From the NCBI RefSeq assembly GCF_020921035.1, contig NC_063156.1:22802283-22866282 (forward strand): a stretch of DNA of 64,000 nucleotides. The letters run 5' to 3'. Position numbers and translations under genes: made by a program. The DNA comes from Rhodamnia argentea. Lineage: Eukaryota > Streptophyta > Magnoliopsida > Myrtales > Myrtaceae. Within the stretch, counting starts at the first letter, position 1. Each line of letters begins with the position of its first letter. The notes under the pieces are model-generated. The model saw nothing but the letters and a program-made list of their open reading frames with translations, was not told where the DNA came from and ran no database searches. This document shows, in pieces, positions 47,063 through 58,417 of this stretch.

Positions 47063-50000
47063 CATTCGAAATTTCGATCAGCATGTCCAACTTATGCCCA
47101 TTGGCGTCGTCAACGAAGCCTCCATTCTTCTCCACGCGGTACGTGTGATCTTGCCCGTTGGGCCCCACGTCGATGTAGATAGTCGAGTTCTCGTCTATCT
47201 CCTCCCTCACGAGCATTCTTGAGAGCTCAGTCACCACATTCTTCTCGAGCCATCTTTGGATTGGCCGAGCACTGTAAACTTATAATGGGAATGAGGCAAG
47301 TCACCAATATGTGATTCTAGACGGATCCACAAGGTAAAGCAGAGAACCAGAATAGACTAAAACCTACCGGATAAGAACTCTCTGCTAGGACAAAGTCCAA
47401 AGCCGCATCGGTCACAGCCAAAGCAACGCCTCTTTCAGCCAATCTACTCGCAACATCCTTCATTTGCAGTCTGGTCACCCTCCTCAATTGTTCTCCTCAG
47501 TTGTTCGCGCGAGAGAGGATCAAACACTACCATCTCGTCGAGCCGGTTCAGCAACTCTGGCCTAAAGTGCTTCCTCACCTGTTCCATTGAAAGGATACGT
47601 CAGCATCCTCATTATAATCTGCGAAACAATTAGATCGCTCGAATGGAAACTAATGCCTCACCTCCTGCATGACTCAATCATGGGCAACTTGCAGGCCTAA
47701 TAGAAGGTGCTCTGCTCCAAGGTTTGAGGTCATGATGATTACCGTGTTTCTAAAGTCAACCGTTTGACTTGGCCATCGGTTAATCTGCCATCATCAAGAG
47801 TGTATTGAAAACAGCTATGTGGGCTTTCTCCACTTCATCGAACAACACAACACTTCAGGGCCTCCTCCTCACAGCTTCGGTTAGTTGCCCACCATCTTCA
47901 TGTCCATGATAACTGTGAATTACAAATTAGACAAGACAAGGATCAGATTCTGCCACAAACATTTGCAGCAAGCATGTTATACAAAGAGGAATCATCAAGG
48001 GAAATACTTACCCAGGAGGGGCACCAATTAATCTTGACACAGAATGCTGCTCCATATATTCCGACATATCAATCCAAGTTAGAACATTTTCATCATCAAA
48101 GAGCTGCTCAGAAAGGGCCTTGGCAAGCTCAGTCTTGCCAACACCCGTCGGTCCCAAGAATAAGAATGAGCCAGTTGGTTGTTGCGGTCTCCCCAATCCA
48201 ACTCTTGACCTCAATACAGCCTCTTCAACAGCGCTGACCGCTCGATCTTGCCCCACAACTCTATGATGCAGCCTCTCAGCCAGTCCAAGTAATCTCTCTT
48301 TCTTGTTCTGGCAGAGCCTCGTTACAGGAATGCCAGTCCACCGGCTCACAACCCAGCTATAGAGTCTGGTCCGACAATCTTGGTCAACATTAAGTTCTCC
48401 TCAGTATTTCCTTCCAGCTGTGCAAGGACTGCTTCCACTTTTTGAATTGCACTGTATTGCAGGTCCGCAGCTCTAGCCAGATCATATCTTCTTTCAGCCT
48501 CTTGCAACGCAAACAAGAGCCCCTCACGCTCCTGTTTAAGTTGCCTGATTTCATCAATCCTTTCATTTTCCTTTCTTTACTTCATCATCAGTGGCTGAAG
48601 CTTATCACTCAAGTCATCCAACTCTTTTTATGAACCTGCGAGTAAATTCAAAAAATATTTAATGAAAGAATTCGATAAATAGATTAAGCATAAGAAATTT
48701 TCTCAGCGGATTCATCAAACTTACCTCGATAAGGCAAGCTTTACTAGCGTTATCCTTCTCTTTTTCTAATGCACGAAGTTCAATTTCTAGCTACATTCTT
48801 TTCTGCTCGAGATTATCGATCTCTTCTGGCTGGCTGTCTAGTTGAACCCTCACATTTGCACAAGCTTCATCAACTAAATCAATTGCTTTCTCGGGCAGAT
48901 GACGACCTGCATAGAAAAATAACCATAGGTAGTCAGTTACCTTCGCAATATCCAAAGAACTTTGAAAAGTGCTAAATCGACCGGGTGCAAGCCTTGCCAG
49001 TTATGTATCTACTAGACAGCTGCGCGGCAACAACAAGAGCCTGATCTTGAATTCGAACACCATGGTGTCCTTCATATCTCTCCTTCAATCCTCTCAAGAT
49101 ACTTATAGTATCAGGCACACCAGGTTCTGCCACATAGACTTGCTGGAACCTTCTCTCAAATGCAGCATCATTCTCTACATATTTCCTGTATTCCTCAAGC
49201 ATCGTAGCACCAATACATCGCAGCAGTCCTCTGGCAAGCATCGGTTTAAACAAATTGGCCGCATCCATAGATCCTTTGGTACGCCCAGCACCAAGAACAA
49301 GGTGAATTTCATCAATAAACAGTATCACTTTTCCTTCAGCCTCCTCAACCTCCTTCAAGACCGCCTCCTCGAATTCTCCTCTATATTTCGCTCCGGCTAC
49401 CAAAGCACCCATATCCAATGCAATAAGCCTGACACCCTTAAGTTTGCGAGGCACATCGCCTTTTGCTACTCTCTGAGCCAGACCTTCGACAACAGCAGTT
49501 TTGCCCACACCAGGCTCCCCCATGAGAACTGGATTGTTCTTAGTCCTCCTTGACAGGATCCTTACAACCCTTCTTATCTCCTCATCCCGCCCAATAACTG
49601 GGTCAAGTTTGCTGACCTGCTCCACTAAATCCCTTCCATATGTCTTCAATGCTTGGAAGGTAGTGTCGCAGAAAGCACTCTCCACCTTCTTCCCTTCTTT
49701 CCCACGAAGCTTCTCGAGCTTTGATTTCACTCTTGCGGTAGCAACCACAGTTTCCTTAAGTAGCCGACGAATTTGTGAATCCTCGAGAAGGCCAATTATC
49801 AACTGATCAACAGCCAAGTGGCTGTCGCCAAGAGACTTTTGGGCAGCTGTGGCACGCCTCGTTGCTTTTTTTAGGCTAGTGCTCGCATGGATCTTATGAG
49901 GAGGCGGGCTCTGACAAGGAAGTTTCTTCAAGGCTTGGTTGAACACTCTCTCTGCCGCTTTCGCGGCTTCTTCACCCCCAACATTGCTGATGGATTGGCT

Positions 50001-50143
50001 GAAATTCCAGCTGGATCCAGGATTAGAACCGCGGCAACATGGAGAGGAGTAACTTCCTTATGATGGAAACTCTTTGCCAGCTCATGGGCTCCGGCAAGAG
50101 TGTCACCTGTCTCTGTCTTGTGTGTGAACTCATCAGGAACCAT
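47063..50143 (-). pseudogene. Inverted HSP101 pseudogene
   Basis: The frame opens at 50143 (MVPDEFTHKT against [10 protein letters not shown]) and follows the exon order of the intact gene. Lesions: a 6-bp insertion after HKT; a 1-bp loss near 50006 that shifts the frame at DPAGIS; a 12-bp loss in the first AAA+ module (EFEEAVLKE, missing four residues); first-intron donor GT changed to GC; further disruption in the second AAA+ module around 47755-47780; and loss of the last about 28 codons at 47063. Both Walker A motifs ([16 protein letters not shown]) can still be read. Its coding exons remain clearly alignable, so decay is moderate. It cannot make a full HSP101. A truncated N-domain product cannot be excluded if transcribed. 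Confidence 0.9.
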
Positions 50144-50829
50144 AGTGCTTCCGTATACCGCACAGAGAGCAATTACAACAATATCGAATACCATTCAGCA
50201 ACGCTACTCGTGCAAGCAACATTCACTTTATGTGATTGGCAGTGTCGATCACTGACGCCGGTCTCCCTCTAATAAATTCTAGCAAACCATCTTAACCCGA
50301 AATCCCATCTCAATCATCATTACTACAACTCTGTGTCTAAGAACCCCATCCGTGATTTGCTATCCAAAAACGCCAGACACATAGACATCAATGAACATGC
50401 CCCAAGACCTACACCGGCCAATCACGTAAAATCCTAAACAACGATTTCCGCAACAAAGCAGAGGTATCTGCACAGACGAAACGAAACTAACTCCCACACT
50501 TTCTGCCCGCAAGAGACGACAGAATACGCATTGAAAACTCAGAAACAATGTCCTCAGGGTACAATCGCGAAAAAGGAACAGAGGGGACAAGAAAACGCAC
50601 CTCGAGAAAAGGAAAAAATAGAAACTCGATCAGCAACCGCTCTCGGACACGAACCACGATTCAAACGGAAAGCTTCAACGAGTCGAGTTCACTTCCTCTG
50701 CACCCGAACGTTCACTTCCTCTACACCGGAACGTTGATCTGCTTCTTCAAGCGGCTTGTCTTTGAAATTCTGTATGGTGAGATCTTTTAGGTTGTGGTTG
50801 TGCGAGCGAGAGAGACGAGAGGCTCTGAG

Positions 50830-50846
50830 CCTTTTTATAATAAGCA
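50830..50846 (-). promoter_or_regulatory. Canonical TATA box of the HSP101 pseudogene
   Basis: The minus strand reads CTTATTATAAAAAGGCTC, a good plant TATA box. The heat-shock-element core is not present just upstream: a deletion equivalent to about 13827-14065 of the intact gene removed the proximal promoter, and the HSE position reads TTTTTAAAAGTTTC. Confidence 0.5.
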
Positions 50847-50930
50847 GAAGAAGGGAGACGAGAAACTTTTAAAAATCGATGGGCGCTAAAAGGCAAATCA
50901 TTCTTTTCTAACCCTCTTTTCGCTTAAAAT

Positions 50931-51685
50931 ATGCCTAATTCCCTTAAAAAAACCACAAATTTAGATTCGGTTTCAAATTTATCCATTTTGTCTATAAAAA
51001 AAAAATCTCCACTTTAGGTCCAATCATAATTTGCTCCGACATTATTTTTGTCTTAAAAAAATCACAAACTGTTCAATCTCAAATCTACTCCAAACATTCA
51101 CCCCTTTTTTACTCTAATATCAAATCTGCCCTCAATTACCCTTTGTTCGAAAATCGTCGTTAGTCATCCCTAATTTTCATATATCAAAACACTTTCATTT
51201 TGGATAATTTCAACAATTTTTGTTGGGTTGGATTTATATTCATATATCAAAACACTTTCATTTTGGATAATTTCAACAATTTTTGTTGGGTTGGATTTAT
51301 AATCCATGCTGGTTCATACCTATCGCCCAATTGCTTGCTAATGTGGATCTTTTATCAATGTGAAGATATCATGTCAATTTGGGATTGGAGCACAGATTAA
51401 ATTTTAGAATAAATTGAAAATTTGTGACTTTTTCTTGGATAAATAGAGGCAAATTTTGGACTCGACGTAAAGTTTTGAATTTTTTCTGAGACAAATAAAA
51501 TTCTTCGCAAATTTGAAACTAGACCTAAAGCTTGGAATTTTCATGAGACCAAAAAAAAAAAAACTTTGGGGGAAATTTGAAACCGAACCTAAATTTGATA
51601 ATTTTGTCTTTAACTAAATAAAAAATTGGGGTAGATGTAAAACTGGATAAGAAATTAGAGGTTTTTTAGGGAATTAGGCCCCAAA
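50931..51685. mobile_element. Foldback element, inverted copy upstream of the HSP101 pseudogene
   Basis: This is the reverse complement of the foldback element at 13080-13782, with CCTAATTCCCTTAAAAAA at the left and GGGAATTAGGCCCC at the right. It also carries a private 63-bp tandem duplication (about 51176-51301, unit containing ATATCAAAACACTTTCATTT). Confidence 0.6.
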
Positions 51686-51911
51686 AAATATTAAAAATTC
51701 CACTCTTTTTATGGTTGATAAAAATGCAAAAGGACCGATTCTCTCGTCCTAAGTGTAAGTTATATGAATTTATGGAAGGATCGATTCAATTTGTGCTATT
51801 TTTTCCCCTTTTTCATTATTAAGAAAACTTAAATTGAACTCTTCTCGACTAAAAACAAACAGTTTTCCGTCCTTGGGCTGAGAGAAAACTTGGCTAATGT
51901 TCTTATAGGGG

Positions 51912-52211
51912 TGTATGAGTCGAGAGAGACGAGAGGCTCCGAGCCCTTTTGTAATAAGCAGAATAAGAGAGACGAGAAACGTCTGGAATCGACGGCCCAC
52001 CGGGCGCTAGAAACTACTAGATTCTTCTTCCTTCTGCATTTGCTCTCGTTTCCCCTTACACGTCCAACAACACGCGGGTCACGTGAATCGGGACGGTTGC
52101 GCGATCGGAGGATGAGTTTTCCAAATCGAGTCGTTGTTGGTGGAAGAGGCTCTTGGATTCGCCTCGAACATACACCCCCACTCGCTGCCTTTTGGAGCAT
52201 GATTGGCACGT
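51912..52211 (-). repeat. Detached HSP101 promoter copy P1
   Basis: On the minus strand this matches 13840-14152 upstream of the intact HSP101: the HSE core (complement of GAAACGTCTGGAATC), a TATA region (TTATTACAAAAGG) and the start of the leader. It is joined at its 3' end to sequence equivalent to 12858 onward, so it is the upstream unit of a tandem promoter duplication. The gypsy element has inserted at its upstream edge (52212). Confidence 0.8.
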
Positions 52212-52664
52212 TGACACAGTGGAAGAGATAATAGGAAATTCTTTGTAAAGGATAAATTGAATTTGGTAGAGCTGAATTTGGTAGAATGATAACGTAAAAA
52301 ATTACATAGGACGAATGTCCATTGTATAAATAGGACTCATTTAGGAATTAGAATTACTCAAAGATAACATTAAACGAATCAAATCTAATCTAATCGAATG
52401 GAATCCAAATCAAATATTGCAATTATCTATATTGCTAAGTTTCCTAAAATTAAAAAACTGCTCGAAAACATATCTAAACGACTCCGAAATGCGAAAATCC
52501 ATCATACATCACAGCAAAGCTGTGCTTATTGATCGAAGGTTGTTTACGCTTCACCCGATCGAATTTGAGCGCAATCCGAGCTTACAAACCCCAAATCGGT
52601 GAATCCGCTTGATTTCTGACAATCACGTTTTTCCAAAAAATCACACGTTAGTTATTCTACATCA
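52212..52664 (-). repeat. 3' LTR of the gypsy element
   Basis: It matches the LTR at 57197-57632 along its length, with scattered substitutions and small indels (for example TGACACAGTGG against TGCAGTGG at the left tip). TATA-like TGTATAAATAGG lies near 52333. Confidence 0.9.
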
Positions 52665-52679
52665 TTCTCCTCCTCTTCA

Positions 52680-53687
52680 GAAGAACTCCTCCTCGAGGTA
52701 TGATTAGGATAAAGGGGAGTCTCTAGAGAATAATACTCGAAGACGTTGGCAACATTGAATGTCGGGGAGATGTTAAGATCCCCAAGAAAATCAACAACAT
52801 AAGCATTGTCATTAATCTTCTTTATGATTCAATAGGGGCCAACTTTCCTTCACTTCAGCTTGTTATATGTACCGACAGGAAATCGCTTCTTGCGTAGAAA
52901 GACCATTACCTTATCACCCACTTCAAAAACTTTCGAACGACGCCGTTTGTCGGCATCTTCCTTACACTTTGAATTGGAAGCAATAAGTTGGCGTGCAACT
53001 TCAGCCTGAACCTCCATAATTTTGGTCGATAGATTCTCTGCCGCCACACTATAACCAAGAATCTTAGGCGGAGGAATCGGATCAAGAGTATGCTGAGGTA
53101 CACGACCATAAATAACTTCGAATGGAGACTTGCTCGTTGAGTGATTGACCGTGTTATTGAAAGCAAATTCTGCCGGGGCGAGATATCGGTCCCACTGTTT
53201 AGGCGCGTCAATGCAAAGACAACAAATGATATCCGCCATCGTTTGGTTAACCACTTCGGTCTGTCCATCGGTCGGAGGATGGAAAGAGATCTTGTATTGT
53301 AAATCTGTACCAAACAACTTCCACGGGGTCCTCCGTAAGTGAGTGAGGAATTTGGTATCCCGATTAGAAGTAATCGTCTTAGGGACACCATGTAGACGAA
53401 CCACCTCGCGAAAGAAAATGCCAGCAATATGAGAAGCATCGGATGTCTTCTTACATGGAATAAAATGGGATATTTTTGTGAATCTGTCCACTACAACAAA
53501 GACAGAATCCATACCTCGTTGGGTCCGCGGGAATCCCAAGACGAAATCCATGGAAATAGCCATCCATGGTCCGGACGGAATCGGGAGTGGCATATAAAGA
53601 CCGGTATTCTAGGAATGCCCTTTCGCGGTCTGGCAAACTGGACACTTCTGAACAAAACGCCCAACATCTCACTTTAATTGAGGCCAA
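52680..53687 (-). pseudogene. Gypsy integrase region, broken
   Basis: The core reads [20 protein letters not shown] then [13 protein letters not shown], ending in a GPxxIIKKINDNAYVVDF-type C-terminal block after an in-frame stop (NKLK then TGA). The second catalytic acidic position has Asn (SNRDTKF) where the family has Asp. The N-terminal HLGRDKIIALVEERYYWP zinc-finger part lies in the next fragment. Non-functional as it stands. Confidence 0.85.
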
Positions 53688-55368
53688 TAATAACGCTCTT
53701 CCACCAAGGCAATTATTTTATCACGCCCCAAATGCCCCCTAAGGCTTCCACCATGGAGTTCTCGGATCAATTTCTCTTTAAGGGAACTTCGCGGAATACA
53801 ACATTTGTTGCCATAAAATAAGAAGTTGTCATGGATGATCATATCACGAACGGAACCAGCTGCCTTACACTTCGTCCAAGTATCTCGAAAATCCTCATCC
53901 TCGGGATAGAGGTCGCACAAAGACTCAAAGCCCACTACTTCATTCTGCATGGTAACAAGTAACGCAGCTCGGCGGCTTAGAGTATTAGCAACTTTATTCA
54001 GATGACCTGCTTTATGACGAAGAACAAAATTAAATTGTTCCAAGAAAGAACCCAGCACTCGTGCATCCTGTTCAAATGCTTTTGACTTTTGATGTATTTA
54101 AGCGCTTGGTGATCGGTGTTAAGTATAAATTCACGCCGATAAAGATAACACTGCCAATGTTTAATAGCTCGTACCACAGCATAGAATTCTTGTTCATAAG
54201 TAGACCATCGGCGTCGAGCTTCACTCAATTTTTCACCGAAGTAAGCAATCGACCTACTCTATTGGGCTAGAACAGCGCCAATTCCTACTCCAAAAGCATC
54301 ACGATCTAATTCAAATACCTTATGAAAATTTGGCAAGACAAGAATTGGAGTGGTAGATAATTTCTTCTTGATTAAGGCAAAGCTCGCCTCTGCCGCATCG
54401 CTCCACCCGAATTAGCCCTTCTTTAAGCATTACGTAATAGGAGTTAAGATGGTACTGAGGTTACGGATGAACCGACAATAGAATGTTGCTAAACCGTGAA
54501 AACTCCGGACTTCCCCAATAGTCTTGGGTGTCGGCCACTCTTGAATGGCAGCAACCTTTGTCTCATCAACTCGAAGGCTATATGCACCAACAACATACCC
54601 TAGAAACAGTAGTTGATCGGTCATAAAGTTGCATTTGGGCAAGTTGATATAGAGTTGATTAATCTCTAAAACACGTAAAACATCTTGCGGGTGGTCTACA
54701 TGTTGCTGTTCATCAAGGCTACAAACAAGAATGTCATCGAAGTAAACCACCAAAAACTTTTCCAAGAAAGGCTTGAGGACTTGCGCTATCAAGCGCATAA
54801 AAGTGCTAGGAGCATTGGTAAGTCCAAAGGGTATGATAAACCATTTATAAAGTCCTTCGCTTGTTTTGAACGCCGTCTTCCATTCATCTCCCGGTCTCAT
54901 GCGAATTTGATGGTATCCACTCCGCAAATCGATCTTTGAAAAGACCTTTGATTACGCCAACTTGTCAAGCATATCATCTAAACGAGGAATAGAAAAGTGA
55001 TACCTCACAGTAATTTTGTTAATTGCTCGATTGTCAACATACATTCGGATGCTTCCATCTTTCTTCGGTGTAAGGAGGGTAGGAATAGCACATGGACTCA
55101 TGCTCTCTCATATAAACCCTTTCCGAAGAAGTTCTTCCACTTTCTCCCATAGTATTAAATTATCCTTCGGAGTCATGTGATAATGCGGCAAGTTTGGAAG
55201 GCTAGCACCGGGCGGAAAATCAATATGATGTTGGATGTCTCGCATCGGTGGTAACTCATCGGGTAAATCCTCGGGAATAAGACTAGAGAAAGCCTTCAGC
55301 AAGGGTTGAAGCGCTTTTAGAATTACGACGATTTCCTGCTTGGATCTACTATCTACAATCGGGTACAT
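53669..55368 (-). pseudogene. Gypsy reverse transcriptase and RNase H region, broken
   Basis: Fragments include [38 protein letters not shown], the polymerase motif [25 protein letters not shown], and the RNase H pieces YEQEFYAVVRAIKHWQCYL and TDHQALKYI. Several stops and frame breaks separate them (for example near 54940-55100 and 54240-54430). The YFDD motif is intact but the frame is not. Confidence 0.88.
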
Positions 55369-55479
55369 ACCATTCCTCTTACGAACATTAAGTAGAATAC
55401 CAGCTTTGTTCTGTTTACGAGTAGCTTGCGGAACACTAGCAACTTCATCTAAAGGACGAAGAGTGATTTTCGTCTTCTC

Positions 55480-55968
55480 CTACACAAAGGAGTAAACATT
55501 CTCACGCGCTCGGTAGGTAACATCTACATCATATTGCCATGGCCATCCCAATGAGACGTGGCATGCATCCATCTCAACAACATCACAAAGTATTGTATCC
55601 TTGTATGATTTTCCAATAGAAATAGGTAAACGACAAGTCCGAGTTACTTTAAGTTCCGGCCCCTTACGAATCCAACCAATCGTATAAGGTAAGGAATGAG
55701 CTTCTGTCTTCATTTGGAGATGATCGACAAGTGCCCTTGATACAATATTCTCACAACTTCCGCTATTAATAATTACGTCGCAGACCTTCTCGCTAATAGT
55801 GCAATGGGTGCGGAAAAGGTTATTCCACTGCGAGTCATCCTTTCGTAGAGCTAATAGCAGCCGTCTGACCACGCAATTGACACATTCCCCCTCTTCTTCG
55901 GCCACTTCTTCTTCATCCTCCCAATCGTTCTCATAAAGCTCATCTTCTTGCTCGACTAGATTCACCAT
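55480..55968 (-). pseudogene. Gypsy aspartic protease region
   Basis: An open stretch of 162 codons with an acidic start and a protease-like segment (CDVIINSGSCENIVS). The family's active-site triad is D-S/T-G; here the first position is Asn (NSG), so the protease should be inactive. Confidence 0.75.
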
Positions 55969-55971
55969 CTT

Positions 55972-57230
55972 CTACCGCGGACGATCGCTCAAACGGTGCC
56001 TAAACTCATTGCATTTAAAGCACTTCCCCGAATAGGGCTTCGCGTAGGGATTCGGAGCAACATCACGGGCCTTTGATGCAGGGGTTTCGGAAGGCTTAGG
56101 AACTTCAACATTACTCCCCGAATTTCGATTCGTATTGTTGAATTGCCGATTAGAGAACTCAGCCGCCTCCTGCGATTTTCCTCGTCCGAATGCCCCTCGA
56201 GGAGTATAATTGACCCCTCGATTTGAGAAGTTGGTTCGCTCCAATTGCAATTCTACCTTTCTAGCCATCTCTTGCACGTCTTCTACAGAATATAGATGAT
56301 GCAGCGAAACACGATCTTGGATATTTAACGTATACCATTGATATACTTGGTGGTTTGTTGCGCTTCTGACTCTACATGATTATTGCGGACCGAAAGCCGG
56401 AGGAATTTCTGCGTGTAAGCTTGAACCGTCCGATTTCCTTGTCTGCAGTCCTGGAATTGTTGGAACAAGACTTGTTCATAGTCAGGTGGAAGGAACCGCA
56501 TCTTGAGCATCTGCTTCATCTGATTCCAAGTTTGGATAGGAGCCTTGCCTTGACGGCGACGGGATAATTGCGTTTGTTACCACCATGCCGAGACACCACC
56601 CTTCGGTTTGTAAGCCACCAACTTCACTTGGCGGACCTCTTCAATATCCATGGCGTCGAAGAATTTCTCGACTTCCCAAAGCCAATCAAGGAAGTCTTCG
56701 ATATTGAGATTACTATTGAAGGTAGGAAGATCAACATTCAAGCGATATTGTTCGGGGCCTCGTCGGTATCCCTCTTGTCGGCGGACTCCACAAACAGGCT
56801 CATCATGGAACTCCCCTTGTCGGCAACCTCCATGAACAGGCTCATCTTGGAACTCTTCCTCATCTTCTTCTTGGGAATCCTCGACATAGTCTTGTCGCCT
56901 TTGTCGGGGATTTGCCCCACGTCCCATAGCTACTTCTGGAACGCGATCGATCGGGACACGTTCGGCCGGAAGAACGCCGTGGTTAGGGTTAGGGTTTGCG
57001 GACAACTGTTGGATTGCGGCAAGCAATTCTTGCATCGCCTGTTGGCTATCTTCTTGAGCTCGTCGAGTTTCCTTAACAAACTGGGTAAACTCCTCTCGTG
57101 TAACAAGCTCGTTGGCACGGCGGTAAGCTACGGAGGTATTTCTATTCATGTTGTGAGACATCGTCGCGGGGAGAACCTCGCTACGATGCCAAATAATGCA
57201 GTGGAAGAGATAATAGGAAATTCTTTTCAA
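55972..57230 (-). pseudogene. Gypsy gag region with degenerate zinc knuckle
   Basis: The gag core includes DLPTFNSNLNIEDFLDWLWE, VKLVAYKPKGGVSAWW, and after breaks MKQMLKMRFLPPDYEQVLFQ and ARKVELQLERTNF. The CCHC knuckle reads CFKCNEFRHRLSDRP, lacking its last Cys. Stops interrupt the frame at several points. The plus-strand open frame at 56568-57242 is a shadow of this region. Confidence 0.85.
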
Positions 57231-57632
57231 AGGATAAACTAAATTTGGTAGAATGATAACGTAAAAAATTACATAGGACGAACGTCCATTATATAGATAG
57301 GACTCCTTTAGGAATTAGAATTACTCAAAGATAACATTAAACGAATCAAATCTAATCTAATTAAACGGAATCCAAATCAAATATTGCGATTATCTATATC
57401 GCTAAATTTCCTAAAATTAAAAAACTGCCCGAAAACCTATCTAAACGACTCCGAAATACGAAAAGCCATCGTACATCACAGCAAAATTGTGATTATTGAT
57501 CGGAAGGCCGTTTCGCTTTAACCGACCGAATTTGAGCGCAATCCGAGCTCGCCAGCCCCAAATCGGTGAAATCTACCCGATTTCTGACGATCACATTTTT
57601 CCAAAAAATCACACGCTAGTTGTTCTACATCA
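57197..57632 (-). repeat. 5' LTR of the gypsy element
   Basis: It is paired with 52212-52664. Its outer edge (57632) abuts CACATTCCCAAC, which continues the promoter-repeat sequence interrupted by the insertion. Its inner edge (57197) is followed on the minus strand by TTATT and the possible primer-binding site. Confidence 0.9.
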
Positions 57633-57651
57633 CACATTCCCAACAATATGT

Positions 57652-57955
57652 TCGAGCGGCTCACGAGCCTTTTTATAATAAGCGATTAAGGGAGACAAGA
57701 AACGTCTGGAATCGACGGCCCACCTGGCACTAGAAACTACTAGATTCCCCTTCCTTCTGCATTCGCTCTCATTTCCCCTTACACGTCGGATAACGCGCGA
57801 GTCACGTGAATCGGGACGGTTGTACGATCGGAGGACGAGTTTTCCACATTGGGTCATTGTTGGTGGAAGAGGCTCTTGGATTCGCCTCGAACATGCACCC
57901 CCACTCGCCGCCTTTTGAAGCATGACCGGCACGTTCCCAACTACATGTTCGACCT
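57652..57955 (-). repeat. Detached HSP101 promoter copy P2
   Basis: On the minus strand this matches 13840-14125. It keeps the HSE core (complement of GAAACGTCTGGAATC, about 57690-57704) and a canonical TATA box (TTATTATAAAAAGG, complement of about 57667-57682). No HSP101 coding exon follows it; on its downstream side are the LTR and then copy P1. Confidence 0.8.
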
Positions 57956-58253
57956 AGGGTAGAAAGCAAAGTGGACTTGAGTAACATCCTTAAACCGCTT
58001 CGTCTGAACTCTCGATCGTTAAATTCGGGGGTATTCTCTAAGATAAATGGAGAAAAAATATTTTCTCTTAACTAAAGGAGGTGATGGCAGGAAAGGTAGA
58101 TTGTACGTCATCTTTGAATGGCTACCGTCGGGTAAAGTAGTATAGTAGCATTCCACATCTGGAGTAAATTATCGAAGCTTTCAGCTCCTACATCTTTGCA
58201 CGGTGTCTTGAACCGATTTGTCGGCGACTTACCCTGGTTTCAAGACACTGTAT
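57956..58253. other. Spacer between promoter copies with a small hairpin
   Basis: Unassigned sequence between promoter copies P2 and P3. GGTGTCTTGAACCG (58202-58215) and CGGTTTCAAGACAC-like sequence at 58237-58250 form an imperfect stem of about 13 bp around a 22-base loop. No coding sense is seen. Confidence 0.35.
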
Positions 58254-58410
58254 TCTCCTCCCTTGTGCCTTCGCTTTCGTTTCCCCTTACACGTCGGACA
58301 ACGCGTAAGTCATGTGAATTGGGACAGTTGTGCGATCGGGGACGACTTGTCGTTTTTCCAAATCGGGCCGCGGTTGGTGGAAGAGGCTCTTGGATTCGCC
58401 TCGAACATGT
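58254..58410 (-). repeat. Partial HSP101 promoter copy P3, fused to HDA5 copy C
   Basis: Minus-strand match to the upstream part of the promoter module (equivalent to about 13885-14040), without HSE or TATA. It ends at CGAACATG, directly followed by HDA5 intron sequence (homology to copy B resumes near 58418). Confidence 0.75.
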
Positions 58411-58417
58411 GTCACGG

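Larger units (their letters stand above)
52212..57632 (-). mobile_element. Decayed Ty3/gypsy LTR retrotransposon
   Basis: LTRs lie at 52212-52664 and 57197-57632 (453 and 436 bp, highly similar, TG...CA). The target duplication is CACGT (52207-52211) against CACAT (57633-57637), one mismatch. A polypurine tract (complement of TTCTCCTCCTCTT) abuts the left LTR at 52665. A possible primer site TGGCATCGTAGCG follows the right LTR. On the minus strand the order is gag, zinc knuckle, protease, reverse transcriptase, RNase H, integrase, the Ty3/gypsy order. Reading frames are broken by many stops, so it is not autonomous. The element lies within an HSP101-promoter repeat array. Confidence 0.93.

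Noticed and set aside
48972..49946. 324-codon HSP101-like open frame as a functional gene
   Set aside because: It is one piece of the inverted pseudogene: frameshift before it, mutated intron donor at its end, deletion inside the first AAA+ module and a truncated locus 3' end.
56568..57242. Plus-strand open frame of 224 codons
   Set aside because: Lies opposite the gypsy gag region, which has clear family motifs on the minus strand; the plus frame has none.
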